A stretch of DNA of 64,000 nt, taken from assembly GCA_015179125.1 (NCBI GenBank), contig WHVA01000312.1:1-64000 (forward strand). The letters run 5' to 3'. A program made the position numbers and the translations under genes. This DNA comes from Gautieria morchelliformis (taxonomy: Eukaryota; Basidiomycota; Agaricomycetes; Gomphales; Gomphaceae). This document shows, piece by piece, positions 41,772 through 52,390 of this stretch (position 1 is its first letter; each line of letters opens with the position of its first letter). The notes beneath the pieces are model-generated. The model made no database searches. It had not been told where the DNA came from and was given only the letters and a program-made list of their open reading frames with translations.

Positions 41772-44054
41772 TTACAGTTTCACATGGGCCAACAGTCTCT
41801 CGTTGAAAAACCTCATGTTCTCCGCGACCGTCTTGCCTCTGCGTGAAAAGGCTTTTGTGGCCACGGCATCTATCTCGTTGTCGTCGAGCGGCTTCCTGCA
41901 CGTCTCCTCCAAATGTCTCCGGAGATGAGCTTTCCGGGCGTACGTCGTCGGCACACCATAGTTTGTGCACCCGTTGGGGCACGGCACCTTCAGCTCCTCC
42001 GCACGGCGAAGGTCAGCCTCGGATTTGATGATCTTGGCATCAGATAGGTCCAGCGACCCATTCTTAATGCGCCTAAGCTCACGCATGAGGTGGGACTTGA
42101 AGTGCCGTTTGCCGTTTACGGATACATCTGCGCCGCATGTCTTGCCGCATCCACTGTCCAAACGGCACCGGTATGAGTGCTGTGCGGTCTCCGTATGCTG
42201 CCCATCGCCGTCGACGTTATTTGATGGCCCGGGGTGCGGGCTTGGAGAGGAAGGTACTGGATATGACTGCATTGCCAGGGATCCCACCATCTCCAAACTG
42301 GCAGCATTTGCTGCCGGTGGGGTGGCCGTGGTGGTCCACGCCACCCCCTGGTTGTAATTTAAATCTCTGTTTGTGATGGTGGGCCTGTAGCATGCGTCAG
42401 GGTTATGTCTCTGTCTGTCGAACACACGCGAAGCCACGCACATGTTCTGCCCACCATCTGTATGGTTTGTCCTTCCGCTATCATGGGAGAAGGACATTCC
42501 GCGATATGGTGGTGCACCATTGTCACTGTATGGCACATTTTCCTGCGGTAGGTAAAGGCCTCTAATGTCTTGACCGCTTGAGAACTAGATCAGATATGTG
42601 TTATTTCACCCATAAAAATATTTGCCTACCCGGGATATTCCATCAAGGCTGAATATGAGCTGAAGGTCCGGTCTGTCTGACTGGGAGCTGCGTGGCATGA
42701 GATTGGCCCTAGCTCTTCCGCGCCCTCAGAAGCATTGTCGGCATACGCAGCTTGCGGTAGAAAACAGGGTCCTGTGTCTTGACCGCTTATAAACACGTCA
42801 GATATGCGCTATTGCACAAAAAGGTTTGCGCCTACCCCAAGTAATGCCTTGAATCCTCAGCGAATGTCCCATCTATCTGTCCACTGGGGGGGAATTCTTG
42901 CCTCACAAATTGCGGATACTCAGAGCGGGTGCCAGAGAGTGGTATGCCATTCGGAGGTTGAGATGGATAACTGTTAATGGGCCATGGGTGATAAAATCCT
43001 TCCGGCTGCCGGCTTAGGACAAAATGATTAATTTTATATTGTCACGTATAACGGCCACGTGCTTACCCGAAAGCATACTCCCCCACACGATAACCGACAG
43101 GTGAGCTTGTCGAGCCAGGGTGATGAGCCGCGCGGTACGGCATAATGTTTGTCACAGGCTCTTGGTTACCTACGTGGTCATAACCGGTGTAGGGTATGTC
43201 CTGCCGGACGGAACGGAACTGAAAGTACTCTGAGCGAGCACCGCTAACTGCTGCGCTGTTCTGGAGTGTCCGCTCGCCGTAAACATGCGCAACATTGTCT
43301 ATCCGTGGTGCGCAATGCCGCCATCCCTGTTGGCTGCTTGAGAAAAAGGTGAGTACTGTTCTAGCATGCTGTAGAATGCTTGTACCTACCTATAATCTAT
43401 CTGACCAGCCGAGTAATATGGCACATGTTCCGTCCCTGGTTGAAACTCTGCATCGGCGACTGGTCCAACGGCAACACATGGTGGAAACTGCGGAACAAAG
43501 TCATCTGCCGTCAGAAGCGGCGCATCTCTGTGTGTCAGCCAGTGAGCTTTTTTGTCTTCATTCTGATAGAACGTGGCGAAACATACTCAGAATGTTGACC
43601 GGCGTTGTCAGTCCAACCTGGGGTGACCGAGGTGCCAGCTGACACATCTCCAACAAGCTGCTCTGGCGGATACTCGAACAGGCATGCTTGTGGGTCGACG
43701 ACAGGTGCGTCCTGCTGGACGTGATCTACAGCCGCATAATATGGGGTGGCGTATGCGGCCGAAACCTCGTCACTCCAGTGTTCTGACACGCCTACATCAC
43801 CCTGAAACATTGTTAGTGGCGTACATCTCAAGCTTGAGAAGAATACTAACTCTTTTTTCCTGTGTAAAGGGCCGGTTAGTCCAAGCATATTCACTCGGAC
43901 CTGCCACTGATGGTTGTGGCTCATACAAATCATCCTGGGGACTGTTGTACTCGATCGGGACAGGGGATTGCTGCGAGGGAAAAGATGGCGCGGAGGCAGT
44001 TCCCGGGGACGTCGTACTAGTAGAGTAGTGCGTGTACTTGGTGTGGGACGCCAT
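41772..44054 (-). CDS. Cys/His-rich (zinc-finger-like) protein with duplicated exons, 654 aa
   Basis: Family not recognised. Seven exons on the minus strand: 44054-43851, 43801-43587, 43527-43390, 43336-43067, 43012-42836, 42785-42630 and 42576-41772. The introns are 49-59 bp GT-AG. The spliced frame is perfect (655 codons with stop). The long middle is Tyr/Pro/Gln-rich and disordered-looking (YATPYYAAVDHVQQDAP, SEYPQFVRQEFPPSGQIDG). Exons 6 and 7 start alike (GGQDTGPCFLPQ and GGQDIRGLYLPQ) after near-identical introns, and four junctions share phase 2, so exons were duplicated. The C-terminus has two Cys/His modules, CRLDSGCGKTC...HFKSH and CPNGC...HLRRHLEETC, with basic helices, fitting a nucleic-acid-binding domain. 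A transcription factor is likely but unproven. Confidence 0.8.
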
Positions 44055-44164
44055 CTGGGATCAGAGTATGTTGCGGTAAGAAAACGAACGCAAGCCTTTT
44101 ATATATCTACTTGGAGCATTCCACAAATAGTCATCCTAATCCACGACTGCGTTGAGTGCGATAC

Positions 44165-45340
44165 GCTGAGAACGGCGTTATAGAGTTTACAACGTGTCAA
44201 AAACGTTGAAACATGCATCAACGCCTCGCAGATCACACGACAAGAAGCATGGGTTAAGCATTTCAAATATAATGGCTGTGCTCAAGATCTCAATGATACA
44301 AATTTGAATACGATAGAAGCAGGGAAAAGGACGGGTAGTGACGCACTTGATCCAGTATCCTGGGGAATCACCCATCTTCCCATGCAATAGATTGTGGTAT
44401 GGCTCAGTTCATTGCGAACTCTTTATTCTCGATTTAAGTCATGTCCCGGTGCTCAAGGCCTCCGAGTCAGGGAGCAGTCAAACGTTGACCAAGTTCGGAT
44501 CGATCCAGTCGAGTCACAATAATAAGGCGTGCCTGACACTCTAACCACGAGGTGTAAACGCTAGCTTCTAGCCAAGAATATCTAACCATGGTTTGAGCAA
44601 TCACAGAAGCACGAGAAAATATCCCGGTGTACATGAGTGCCAAAGTGCCATCGGGGTTTACATAAAAACGTTTCCTGGCAGTGCCTCTATTTATGGACGT
44701 GGAAGGATGGCACTGCTGAGGACAGCTTCGACGTGTGAACGTTGTAATTAGCACGTGTCTGTTGCATTCCAACGCACCTATTTCGAAATGTTACCGCCAG
44801 CGAGCTGGAGCGTGACCACGGACCTTCTCGGAACCCAATAGTTTATCAGCCAATTGCCTTTCTCCAGGCTCTCGTCCAGTGATTATCGGTGAGCTCTAAT
44901 ATTTTCTTGGGCTTTTGTGAAATGGTCAACATTTGACTGCTCCCTGAAGGCCTGACGCCTTCAAGCTGGGCACAGCAAAGTGACTTACATCAAAATACTG
45001 AGTTTGCATAATGACACCAAGGATCGCGCAATCGATGGAATGGAAAGATGGGTGTGATTCTACCGAATAGGAGTGGATCAAGTAAGTACGTCACTTCCTT
45101 CCTCTTCTCCGATTCTATCGTATCTATTTGGATTGTTGAGAGCACAGCCGTTGTATTTGAAATCCAACCGCTTACCCCACGCTTCCTTTCCTGTGATCTG
45201 TGAGGTGTTGGTTTGTGCTAGTCTCAGACGCATTTGCTGAACAGGTGTGCCTTGGATGCCATCAGGTATCAACGTTTTTGACACGTTTAAGACTCTATAA
45301 TGCCGTTCTCAGGGTATCATTCTCAAGGGTATCGGACTCA
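44165..45340. repeat. Second inverted duplication, diverged arms
   Basis: The left arm (about 44165-44505, plus) and right arm (about 45340-44920, minus) share TATAGAGT, ACGTGTCAAAAACGTTGA, AGATCACA, TTTCAAATA-AATGGCTGTGCTC and GGGAGCAGTCAAA-GTTGACC. The right arm on the minus strand reads a protein-like segment (QMRLRLAQTNTSQITGKEAW, LDFKYNGCALNNPNRYDRIG). The left arm is more decayed. The spacer is about 415 bp. The underlying gene is not recognised. Confidence 0.6.
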
Positions 45341-45639
45341 ACGCAGTCGTGCATTAGGATAACTATTCGTGGAATGACCCAAGTAGATATATGAAGGACA
45401 TGCGTTCATTTCCCTGTCGCAACATACTATGATCCTAGATGGCGTCCCATACGGTCGGAGCTAGTGTCGGTACTTGGTAGGTCACGTAGCTGACTCTGGG
45501 TTCAACGTAGCTCCACAGATGGTTCTGTGGCGCGTTGCCCACGCTAGGTAGGCCTACTGCTTTCTACTTTGCTCTAGTACCCCTCCACCTTTCCCAACCT
45601 TGACAAGCCCGAGCCTCCTCCTCGCTCACTGGCCAGCTC
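45341..45639. other. No gene seen
   Basis: Nothing recognised between the inverted duplication and the WD40 relic. Confidence 0.4.
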
Positions 45640-46012
45640 GTTTCAGGATCTTTCGACCCCACTTGGACTGTCTACTCTATGGCGTTCTGTCAAGACGGCA
45701 AATGTATCATCTGACATGATCATTGGTGAGGGCCATCACAACCGGCGAGGTCGTTTCTGGACCATTCGAGGGCCACACACACGCAGTCAGCTCTGTCGCG
45801 GTGTCGTGGGACGGCTAGCGGATCGTGTCGGGATCGTATGGATGGGATGTAACGACCGGCGATGTCATTGCAGGGCCATTCAAAGATCACCGCGAGTGGA
45901 TCTACTCTGTTGCGTTGCCGCGGGACGGCAAGCGATTGTGTCGGGCTCTAGGGACAAAGCGATCCACGTGTGGGACGCGGACTCAAAACCGCTTCTTCGA
46001 ACAAACTTATAA
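45640..46012 (+). pseudogene. WD40-repeat relic, NACHT-WD40 style
   Basis: Across two or three plus-strand frames one can read about three WD40 blades: VYSMAFCQDGKCII, then TGEVVSGPFEGHTHAVSSVA, VSWDG followed by an in-frame TAG, RIVSGSYGWDVTTGDVIAGP, FKDHREWIYSVALPRDGK, and GSRDKAIHVWDADS. The high repeat identity is typical of basidiomycete NLR-like WD40 arrays. Stops and indels show it is dead, and no NACHT domain is present. Confidence 0.6.
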
Positions 46013-46532
46013 GTAACTTGACTCAGACGAAAATCAGAGTATTGGAGTGCAAGCGGATGATCCAGAATACATATATATACCATGTCTGACACTCCAGTCT
46101 AAACGTGCTTGCTGGTGAATCGGTAAACTCCCCGGCGGACTTTGTGAAATGACTAGGCGCTTCTGGCACACCGACCTCTTGCGTTCGAATCCCATGCGCT
46201 GGCGTTCATTTTTTATCATCTTTCTTTCACTGCATAAAGCGCCGGCACCTAAAAATCAGATGAAATGGAACTTGAGTTTCAGTACAAAACCAGCTAAAAT
46301 CAGTACTTGAGCACTGATTTTTAGCTCCCGAAGCATTCCCAGCCCCTTTGACCATGAACTGATTTCTCATAGTGAAAATGTCCCACTTTGTACTGTTTTT
46401 TTTAGCTCAAAAAGAACTTAATTCTAGCTTGTTTAGCACTAATAAAAAGTACATTCAGTACTAATTTTTAGGTACATCATTGCCTAGCAAGGATATGTGA
46501 ACCGGTACTGGACTGAAACAGGATGGAAATAG
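46013..46532. other. Spacer with MITE-like CAGTACT/AGTACTG words
   Basis: 46270-46470 is rich in CAGTAC...GTACTGATTTTTAG words, related in the same orientation to 50390-50500. It is probably a decayed small transposon family. A tRNA-like stretch lies at 46105-46210. Confidence 0.4.
46105..46210 (+). ncRNA. Possible tRNA-derived SINE head
   Basis: TGGTGAATCGG resembles a Pol III A box, and GCGTTCGAATCCC, about 70 bp on, is close to a B box (GGTTCGANTCC). A T-run (TTTTTT) follows at 46208. The arms do not fold into a proper tRNA (the T-stem has mismatches and the acceptor ends do not pair). It could be a tRNA pseudogene, a SINE head or chance. Confidence 0.3.
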
Positions 46533-47650
46533 TAGTGTTCTGCGGGCTCGGGCTCAAGCCCGGGCTTGGCCCGAGCCTGGCCCTTAAAAGCCCGAGCCTG
46601 GCCGGGCCCAAGCCTCCAAAAGCCCAAGAGAAGGGCTCGGCTTCGTTTTCAGAAGCCCTGAGCCCGGCCCTTAAGCCCGGGCTTTGGGCGCCAATGTGGA
46701 TCGTCGTTTGAGAAGTCCAAAAAAGTCAACTGTAGTTACAAAAAAAGTTTTGAATGGGTTGAAAAATTTCTCAGCTGTTTTTTCATCCCTCCGCTATCCT
46801 CACACTCTAAATCCCGATGCCTTGCATGGTCATCCCCAGTGAAAAGTGACGTGGGGCGAGTGCGGGTTGCTAGAGGCTTGGAGCCAGGGTGCGTTCAGTC
46901 GTGCTTTGTGACTTGCCTTTTTTTTTTCTGCGTTTTACCCACGTCTCCCAGATCTGTGACATCGCGAAGAAGCGCACTGCACGGTGTTCAAGGGGCGCAA
47001 GCCGGGGATGTACTCACTCAACTTTTCGCGCTACGGGGGCTTATCATCTCTGAGTCGATGGATAAGGTACGTGGGCCTGCTGCCATCTTGCTGTATTGCC
47101 GTGGTGACAGCTGCTGCGTAATGCTGATGCTGACACGCGCAGACAGACAGTGCGCATATGGGATATGGAGATCGGGGGGCATAGGACGACGCTGACGATT
47201 ATCGAGCTGGGGGACGTGAGTGGCTGTTTCTGCTTTTTGCGTGGCGGGGCGCTGATTCTCCGTTTTGCTGCATTTCCGCGTGTGTGCCGGTTCTCTGGTG
47301 CCGCCCCGCAGGCGCAGACTGAGGCAGGCGTGACCTCCGTCGGGATCTCCCTGTATGGGCGGCTTGTCGTGGCAGGCTCGCTCACCACCATCGTGCGCCT
47401 GTGGGACGTGCAGTCGGGACAGCTCATTCCCCAGCCTCATGAGGGACAAGGACAGCGTGCACAGTGTCGCGTTCACGCCCGACGCAACGACGACTGCCCA
47501 CACCTGCAGGCCTGGGCTTGAGCCCTAGCCTGGCCCTAGCCCGGCCCGGCCCTTCTTCCAGGGCCGGGTTTGGAATTCAACGAGCCTGAGCCCCTCCAGG
47601 CCGAGCCCAAGCCTGGGCTTTTGAGCCCAGCCCGGGCCCGCAGAACACTA
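46533..47650. mobile_element. Non-autonomous hAT-like element with captured gene fragment
   Basis: The ends are inverted: TAGTGTTCTGCGGGCTCGGG on the left and its complement (..CCCGGGCCCGCAGAACACTA) on the right, 15 perfect bases then one mismatch. The 8-bp target duplication GGAAATAG is exact (46525-46532 and 47651-47658). The TARNG start, the 8-bp TSD and the clustered GCCCGGGCTT-type subterminal repeats are hAT hallmarks. At 1118 bp it has no transposase. The interior carries intron-containing sequence of a Tup1-like gene. Confidence 0.88.
46952..47500 (+). pseudogene. TUP1: Tup1-like WD40 corepressor fragment inside the hAT-like element
   Basis: Tup1 is a general transcriptional corepressor with a C-terminal WD40 propeller. 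Pieces seen: CDIAKKR, VFKGRKPGMYSLNFSRYGG, LIISESMDK, an intron at 47069-47142 (GTACGT...GCGCAG), TVRIWDMEIGGHRTTLTII, another intron (47216-47311), EAGVTSVGISLYGRLVVAGS, TIVRLWDVQSGQLI, and in a shifted frame KDSVHSVAFTPDATTTAHT. The order and wording fit Tup1 blades. A preceding intron 3' end with a T-rich tract lies at 46920-46951. Frameshifts make it non-functional. The introns mean it was captured as genomic DNA. Confidence 0.6.
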
Positions 47651-48122
47651 GGAAATAGAGAGGTATGCAGCCACAAGGAAAATTCACTCGAGGTGGTGAA
47701 GAAGCAACATCAACGATTAAAACTCAGTCAGAAACGCCGGCCTGAAAAAAGTCAGGGAGTCCGTCACCCGTGCAGGATATGGCAGAGGCCTCAACGACCA
47801 CTACGCCCAGCACATTTGGCATGATGAGTTTGACATCGCCCTTGACAAGGGCTTTCCGCAAGAGTGACAACGCCAAGTATTCAGAGGACAGTGACGAAAT
47901 TGATGATGAGGCAGATGAGGGTCAAGAACAACATACAGGTACACCCGTATTACCTGCACGACATTCACTTTCATCTAGATCACCTGACCAAGTAAATCAT
48001 CGCTCGATGTCAAAGTCACCAGTGCTAGCAACCTCCATATGGGTAAAATTTGAAAGTGAGTGCTGGGAGTCCTAATGTTGAGGTGGACCCAGGAACTGCA
48101 TACCCCACCCACCTTAGCGTCG
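47651..48122 (+). other. Low-complexity open stretch, unrecognised
   Basis: About 47770-48075 is open on the plus strand with a Ser/Thr/acidic composition (MAEASTTTTPSTFGMMS, YSEDSDEIDDEADEGQEQ). It may be a remnant of a hypothetical protein. No family, no splice support. Confidence 0.25.
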
Positions 48123-49116
48123 TTACCTCTTCGGCAGCTTGGGGAGCCAGCGGTGTGCCATTGAGGCAAGATAGACTTGCTCAGCTTCGCTGCATGTTGC
48201 AATCCATATGTCACCACTCCGGTGATGGCCTACTGCACAGATCCACGGTGGGAGGTTCTCTGTATCCTCGTTGCTGTCAGCATCTGGTGCATATGTCCTT
48301 GTTTCAAACCAGCATTCAGCATCCTCAACCGCTTTGGCAATCTCTTCTCCAAGGTCCTCATCGGAGAGGTCTGAAAACAAGGGACTATTGCGATTAGATT
48401 GTGCGAGTGTAAGATCGAATCATGTATTGGGGAAGGGTGTTTTGACATCAGGAGGAGGCGGCGGGGCAGATGAGGTGGGCAAGGTGAGGACTGAAGCGTA
48501 GGTATGCTTGCTGTTGGATTGAAGGGCGTTTGAGAGTCCTATATGGGTGGATATTGCTTCAACTTGTTTGTTGATATTGTCTAACTGCAGATTAGGACGA
48601 GGATCTTTGAGTGGTAACTGGGCTAAGGAGATCAGGTTGCAGCTTTGGTGCAGAGCAGCAAGAGAGATTGTTGTCGATTTGGTGGCCTTGGTTTTAGGAA
48701 GGGCAATCCCATAGATTAGGTCATTAAGTTGCCCGAGTATGGTGGCTAGAGGAGCGGCAGCGAGGTGTCCTGGAGGTTCATCGGGCTGCGATGGTGGTGG
48801 TTGGACCGTGGGAGCCATCCTCCTCATCCCCCGGTGCATATGCAATATGCGCTGCATCCATGCCTGTATCGGACATGGTCAAGAGAAGATGTAAAGAGCC
48901 ACAGAGTCGGTATATCCGGCCGCTCAACCTTGAGCATGAAATCAATCAGACCTCTTAAGCCCTCTGAGTATGACCCATCATTCGCTGGATGTTTGTATGC
49001 ACTGTTGAGAACAGACATGGCAAGAGAGCCACCCTGCTCCATAGTCTGGGTGGCCTCGTGGAATGAGAGTAAGCTAGGGTGTAGAGCATACATCCTAAGG
49101 AATAAAACGGGAGCAA
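48123..49116 (-). pseudogene. Possible LINE ORF1-like relic
   Basis: Minus-strand pieces read like protein in several frames: MYALHPSLLSFHEATQTMEQ and LRGLIDFMLKVERPDIPTLW (49116-48900); a Pro-rich stretch with LATILGQLNDLIYGIALP and LDNINKQVEAISTHIG (48857-48420); and DEDLGEEIAKAVEDAECWFE, GHHRSGDIWIATCSEAEQVY (48380-48123). The order helix, Pro-rich linker, RRM-like block ending in GDIxI resembles fungal LINE ORF1 proteins, but I am not sure. Frames are broken. Confidence 0.35.
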
Positions 49117-49559
49117 ACATGATAAGATTGACAGAAGGAACAGTGTAACACCTCTATGTGCACCCAAATGTCAACATTTTCATCTAGTGTGCTGCGGGTC
49201 TTGACGTCAAATAGTTCTGGTACGCGATAAGGTATTACAGCGGCACAAAACCCATATAGACTGGACGTTGCGTCAGCACGCTTGTGGCTCATGATATAAA
49301 ATATTGTAATGGTGATATGAGCACATACCTAGATTGCCAAGGACAACACGCGGAGGACATTTGGCCGCAGAGATATAGGCTCGATCTGCATGAGCTGCAT
49401 CAAATCTAGTGATGCCCCAGATATAGTGAGCGGTGCATTTGACAGCATCATCTGCACGAGTGCATATATCAACCCCTCCATGAATAAACAGTTGAAGACA
49501 CTCATACCAATGCAAGTTGTGCTTACTGGCGGCACTATATCCCTCTTTATCACATGGCG
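49117..49559. other. No firm gene
   Basis: Minus-strand frames (for example HKRADATSSLYGFCAAVIPY) may be upstream parts of the relic at 48123-49116. No motif recognised. Confidence 0.3.
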
Positions 49560-50040
49560 GGACTGTTGGCCAGCATCATTTGCAGGACTCCTGCTTTGCT
49601 GGTGCTGAGGTGGGAGATAAGGGCAAAGAATCAGAGTTGTTTATTTAACAACAGCTAGCTCAGTGGATCACAATTAAGAATTTCTTACTTGTGACACAGG
49701 GCAAAGCTATATTGCAGTTATATGGTGAGGGTGATCTGACGGGCCGTGATGAGACTTTCAGCAGTATTCAAGTCTCCATGAAGGTGATTTTCATGAGAGC
49801 CGATGAGGACTACAAAGTGAAATTAGGTATGCTCATGTAGCATTCAACTGGATTTGGTCACTCATTGTCATGTAGCCAAAGCTGAGAATCAACCCAAGTC
49901 TCAACACCGATACAACATCCAAACAGCAGACAAAGTACAACCAAGAGATTGTAAGAATTTGGAACAATCAGTGGAATTCCTTAGTCTGGAGAACTGAACC
50001 CAAGCTGACGGAAGATGAGGAAGACAAATGACCTGTAAAA
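49560..50040 (+). pseudogene. TAF1: TAF1-like fragment, CpG-depleted copy
   Basis: Same segment as 6110-6650 but on the plus strand and more decayed: WPASFAGLLLCW-type frame over WHHLQDSCFAGAEVGDK, then GKAILQLYGEGD, GRDETFSSIQVSMKVIF and KAENQPKSQHRYNIQ-like words with stops. Differences from the other copy are largely CG to TG/CA. The matching 43-bp piece GTCTTGTATTCAACTGG...GTAG, or its decayed form, is retained in both. Confidence 0.55.
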
Positions 50041-50526
50041 AAACCACGAACCTCTGGAGACACTCAAGAAGAATCACCTTATGCTACACTAGCTCTCCCA
50101 TGGTGGGAAGTCCAGTGCCTGCTATACCTGTTACCACTTAGCTTCACAGTGTTGTGTTGTTGGTGTGGTATTGGTGGTAGGGTGGTAGAAGCAAGAAGTG
50201 TGGGAAGGTGGCGGAGTCTCAAATGACTTCTTTACTTTTGCACAAATTTATGAGTGAGGCGCCACATTGAGACGAAACTCCCACAGACCATGGGACGTCG
50301 ACAGAAGGTGTTCATGGACCCGGAGATTGATCATGATTAGGTAAAAAAAAGTTCATTCGTCATTGGTACTGTTTTACTTTGCATTTTGTCCTGTAACTAA
50401 ACTTCAGTACTTGTATAGTACTGATTTTTAGTCCTGTGAAATTACTTTTGGGGGAATAAATTTCAGTACAAGTTGGTACTGTAATTTAGCTACAGTGCAA
50501 GCGGAACTGAAATATAGCGCTTAATA
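50041..50526. other. No gene; MITE-like words
   Basis: CAGTACTTG-TAGTACTGATTTTTAGTCC and CAGTACAAGTTGGTACTG near 50405-50485 are hairpin-like and related to 46270-46470. Confidence 0.4.
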
Positions 50527-52390
50527 GATGGCCAGAGCGCGTTAACTTCCATGTTCGACACCTTCGCTCTTCTGTTGCGGTGTCCCAGCCCGGGAGTACC
50601 CTAGCTGCTGTTAACCGCCGTGAGCTTGTAGCTGCGCCATCAGCTGATTGTCTCCCAGGAGTGGCATTTACCCGCTGCACGTAAAGGGCCCCCGCTTTTT
50701 CGGCTTGCGTTCTCTTTACATCGACGGGCCAGCTATGTGCCCTGAAATTCATGCTCATATAGCGGGTCACATGTATTCAGTCTAGGGAGTCTCGTGTCGT
50801 CGCTGCCGGGAAAGAGCATCGACAGTCATGGTACTCGCTTGGCGGGTATTATATAACTGAATCACGGACTCTGTTACGTATCGAGATTTCCACTAAGTCG
50901 GAACTGGAAAGGACAGCGGCTTCAACTTATAGGTTGCGCCCCCAATGAACTATCGTCCTAGGTATTTCGGAAATGAGTCGGAAGTCGGAAAGTACTGAGC
51001 CAAAGGTTTGGTCGGAACTTGAGTCGGAACTGAGGCGGAAAACGGAAGACGGAGAGACTGAGATCTTGCTAGACTCGCTGTGCTAAGAACAGGAGATGGA
51101 GCGAAGGAAATCAAGTATCGAAGGTGATTATCTGATTGCAGAATAACAGACATACATGAGGGGGGTTTTATACAAAGCGCAGAGCAACAAGTAATGGTGT
51201 TGTACTAAACAAATTCCGGAGGAAGCGGAAGTCGAGTACAATGTGTGGGAACTAACTAATTGGGAACAATGGGACTACAAGGGGGGTTCAGGGTAAGGTA
51301 GAACAATGGCAAAGAACAAGGGGTCGGGAAAACATATCTGACAACGAACTACAAGGGTGACCGGATATACGGTTTTGATGGATGGCGAGGTGGGTTCGGT
51401 GGGTCCGAGTAATAGAGTCGAAAGAACAAGGGAAATGTACAAGGGGCGGAATGGCGGAAATGTCGGAGGGGCGGAACGTGTGGCGGAACTATTGGAGAGG
51501 CGGAATGTATGGCGGAACTGAGTGTCGGAAGTCGGAAATGAACGGTCGTAACAGACTCCCCGCATCATCCTCCCTCTTACACCTGCAGTAAAATAAGTAA
51601 CACCCTAGCATGAAGGAGAACAGAGACTGACCAATCAATATGTCGAAAGAAGTCATCTTCACGCTCGGGATGCCTGAGGTTCTGTGGGTGTGGCTTCACC
51701 TTGGGTCTGTTCCGTGCTGCCTGCGTGGTTGTCTGCGCACGATCTACTGGGCAGATACTAGGCCACAGGGCACTAGGAGGACACGGTACATACCGTGCAC
51801 ATCGCGCGCAACCACCATCGTCGTCTCGGACCTCATCCTCGCCCTCTGCATACACCCTGCACAATGTTGCATTCTTACCATACAACACACCAGCACCTGC
51901 TTCCTCTCTCGCAACACCAGCATCCACACACACAGGCCACCCGCACCCGCATCAACACCCAAGCTCACACACTCTCGCGACGCATCTCCTCCACTCGTAT
52001 CAGCTCCCTCCCCTGCCACACTCCCACCTTTCCACACTCTCGCCGCCTCTACATGCACACCCCACCATGCACCCCTCTCCCCAGCGTGGGCGTCCGCTTC
52101 AGCACCCACAGTGGAGTCTGGGCCACCGCCTCCCTCCTCGCGCAGCCTGAACTTTGCGTATCCGCCGGTTGGGGGGATGGTGCGGGTTCTGGCGCAGGGA
52201 ACGCCGCAGCCGGTGTCCCACGCAGCAGGCCCAGCAACAGCTCGCGAATTGGGGGGTGCAGGCACAAGCGCAGCTGCGCATAGGGACAGGGCAGCCAGCA
52301 CCAGGCACAGTGGCAGAGCCAGAGTCACCACCCGCAGCAGGTGCAGCACCCTGCCCACACATGCACGGCGCGCCACATTCCAGATCGACG
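50527..52390. repeat. Segmental repeat, copy 2 (blocks B - LTR - C - inverted A)
   Basis: Block B at 50527-50866, solo LTR at 50872-51553, block C at 51574-51740, and block A, inverted, at about 51940-52390. Compared with copy 1 at 40135-41095, the LTR splits B from C and block A is flipped and moved to the other side. Confidence 0.75.
50872..51553. repeat. Solo LTR of a GGAA-rich Ty3-like family, 682 bp
   Basis: Starts TGTTACG and ends CGTAACA (7-bp inverted termini, TG...CA), with an exact 5-bp target duplication GACTC (50867-50871 and 51554-51558). The interior has TCGGAACT/CGGAAGTCGGAA words like those upstream of the gag at 1-1022. No internal region remains, so LTR-LTR recombination is inferred. 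Confidence 0.88.

Noticed and set aside
46524-46711. 62-codon frame in the GCCCGGGC-rich sequence
   Set aside because: It is the subterminal repeat region of the hAT-like element, not a protein.
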